A DNA stretch of 46,067 bases, from NCBI GenBank assembly GCA_012729315.1, contig JAAYDI010000037.1:1-46067 (forward strand), given 5' to 3'. Origin of the DNA: Planctomycetaceae bacterium. GTDB lineage: Bacteria > Planctomycetota > Planctomycetia > Pirellulales > Pirellulaceae. The translations under genes were made by a program, and so were the position numbers. The notes under the pieces were generated by a model. It ran no database searches. It was not told where the DNA came from and saw nothing but the letters and a program-made list of their open reading frames with translations. Shown in pieces: positions 45,248 through 46,067 of the stretch; the first letter of the stretch is position 1; each line of letters begins with the position of its first letter.

Positions 45248-45286
45248 TTCGTCCAATTTTGGACTAACAGATTTTAGGACGCGCAA

Positions 45287-45317
45287 CAAAAACGCCCCAC
45301 CGCTATCGGCAGGGCGT
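45287..45317 (-). terminator. Intrinsic terminator of the downstream minus gene
   Basis: On the minus strand a stem ACGCCC/GGGCGT with an inner CCG/CGG pair is followed by TTTTTGTTG. It lies just after the stop of the gene at 45333. Confidence 0.7.
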
Positions 45318-45332
45318 AGCTGTGTCGTCGGG

Positions 45333-45638
45333 CTACTCGCAACACTCTTCTACCAAGCGTTCGATGTCCTCGGGCACCGGATGGCCATTGAGGAGCAACC
45401 ACCGGACCGCGGCGGCGTCATCCAGCAGCGTCACCCCGTCCCGGCTGCCCTGCCATTGTGAAGTATGCTCGACATAGAACCGGCCCTTCCGGCTGCGGTA
45501 GAGACGCGCGTGCAACCACTGGCTGCCCGTGGCCCTGGAGATGTGATTACTGCCGTCCCAGTCTGTGGCCTCGTCCCAAGTGGCAACGGCCCGATCCGTG
45601 TCCACCACTGTGTCGTCATCGAGTTGATACGTGGTCAT
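45333..45638 (-). CDS. Hypothetical protein of mobile-element type
   Basis: 101 residues from ATG 45638, with AAGGGG upstream. The sequence (TTYQLDDDTVVDTDRAVATWDEATDWDGSNHISRATGSQW ending in an acidic helix) is soluble and has no signal peptide. I associate similar small proteins with phages and plasmids, without knowing a function. The gene ends before a good terminator, and it follows the ParB-like fragment on the same strand. Confidence 0.7.
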   Translation of the reverse strand: MTTYQLDDDTVVDTDRAVATWDEATDWDGSNHISRATGSQWLHARLYRSRKGRFYVEHTSQWQGSRDGVTLLDDAAAVRWLLLNGHPVPEDIERLVEECCE

Positions 45639-45709
45639 GTCGTTCCCCTTTCGTTTGGTAGTCGTCCCCACAATCCTCGCCGAGCTGGGCCAGCGCCTCA
45701 CAGACCGCC

Positions 45710-46067
45710 TCAGCCGCCGTTCGGCCGCGGCCCGTGCCCACCAGGACGTCGGACCGGACACGCCCATGCCACCTGACGCGCCCCACCAGCCCGATGGAGT
45801 CGCCGAGCTGGGCCAGCCAGGTCCATGCGTCGCTCCAGCAGCGTCTTGTCGGGGGTTAGAAAGTGCCGGCCACCGATCCGGCAGCACCATATGTCCGGCC
45901 TCTCCACCTCGGTCGGATCTGGCACGCGGTACGTGATCCGCTCCCGCTTCACCGCGCGGAAAGCCGGGTCGACCTTGCCGGTCTTGTTCATCTGCTCGAT
46001 GGCCGCCTGGTTGCCGGACTCGACGACCTGCTTGGCCTTGTCGTAGGTCCGCGGCTTCATGCCGACA
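45710..46067 (-). CDS. Partial ParB-like/mobile-element protein, runs off the window
   Basis: The open frame enters from the right edge and ends at 45710. Its start reads VGMKPRTYDKAKQVVESGNQAAIEQMNKTGKVDPAFRAVKR, which recalls the region after the nuclease/HTH part of phage ParB-like proteins. From about residue 78 the frame becomes Arg/Pro-rich and non-protein-like, while the neighbouring frame gives a more plausible continuation (LAQLGDSIGLVGRVRWHG ... GRTAAEAVCEALAQLG), so a frameshift near 45815-45826 is suspected. The N-terminal part lies outside the window. Confidence 0.45.
   Translation of the reverse strand, partial: VGMKPRTYDKAKQVVESGNQAAIEQMNKTGKVDPAFRAVKRERITYRVPDPTEVERPDIWCCRIGGRHFLTPDKTLLERRMDLAGPARRLHRAGGARQVAWACPVRRPGGHGPRPNGG

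Larger units (their letters stand above)
44724..45332. other. Repeat-rich spacer between oleD and mobile-type genes
   Basis: About 600 bases with no credible gene. It holds two 34-bp direct repeats (44763-44796 and 44835-44868), then three 33-bp degenerate repeats (45084-45116, 45148-45180, 45214-45247), palindromes between them, and a terminator at the right end for the gene on the minus strand. Confidence 0.6.

Overview
The window looks like chromosomal DNA of a planctomycete (Planctomycetota, perhaps Pirellulales-like). This is inferred from gene content: a high-GC genome, tetrahydromethanopterin C1 genes (mch plus an ATP-grasp partner), ole long-chain hydrocarbon genes, an octaheme cytochrome with HEAT/TPR repeats, a FlgI-like HEAT lipoprotein, small zinc-ribbon proteins and a CehA-like PHP protein. 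No 16S rRNA or tRNA gene was found, so the placement rests on gene families only.

Layout. 1-704: no convincing gene, but nested inverted repeats. 705-6.4 kb: secretion/pilus-type ATPase with a cyclic-nucleotide-binding domain, a cyclophilin lipoprotein, two small proteins and aroA. 6.7-13.5 kb (+): octaheme cytochrome, galU, a glucuronokinase-like GHMP kinase and a membrane-fused spermidine-synthase-like protein. 13.5-21.4 kb (-): CehA-like protein, oleB, a CitG-like protein, a QueD/PTPS enzyme, fliG and mutS. 21.6-32.7 kb (mainly +): a CbpA-type DnaJ, rnpA-yidD, FlgI/HEAT lipoprotein, smc, a DNA-binding response regulator, moaC and a polyprenyl synthase. 32.7-38.7 kb: nrdR (-), a PH-domain membrane protein (+), then the minus-strand run SRP RNA-dnaX-ybaB-recR and rpoN. 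38.9-44.7 kb (+): mch, an ATP-grasp ligase, oleC, a zinc-ribbon membrane protein and oleD. 44.7-46.07 kb: repeat-rich spacer, then two genes of mobile-element character that run off the window.

How the genes connect. OleB, OleC and OleD (three of the four Ole enzymes) are all present but split between two loci. Each locus sits beside a gene that plausibly serves C1 or pterin cofactor metabolism: mch and ATP-grasp next to oleC, CitG-like and PTPS next to oleB. galU and the glucuronokinase-like gene are translationally coupled and would make UDP-sugars. The dnaX gene carries a nine-A run at the place where a -1 slip would produce a short gamma-like subunit, and it lacks three of the four usual zinc cysteines. 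The SRP RNA lies directly upstream of dnaX with a good sigma-70 type promoter.

All calls come from reading the sequence and recalling family motifs. No database search or structure prediction was run. Where start codons were ambiguous, the choice was made from ribosome-binding sites, overlaps and candidate promoters, as stated in each entry.
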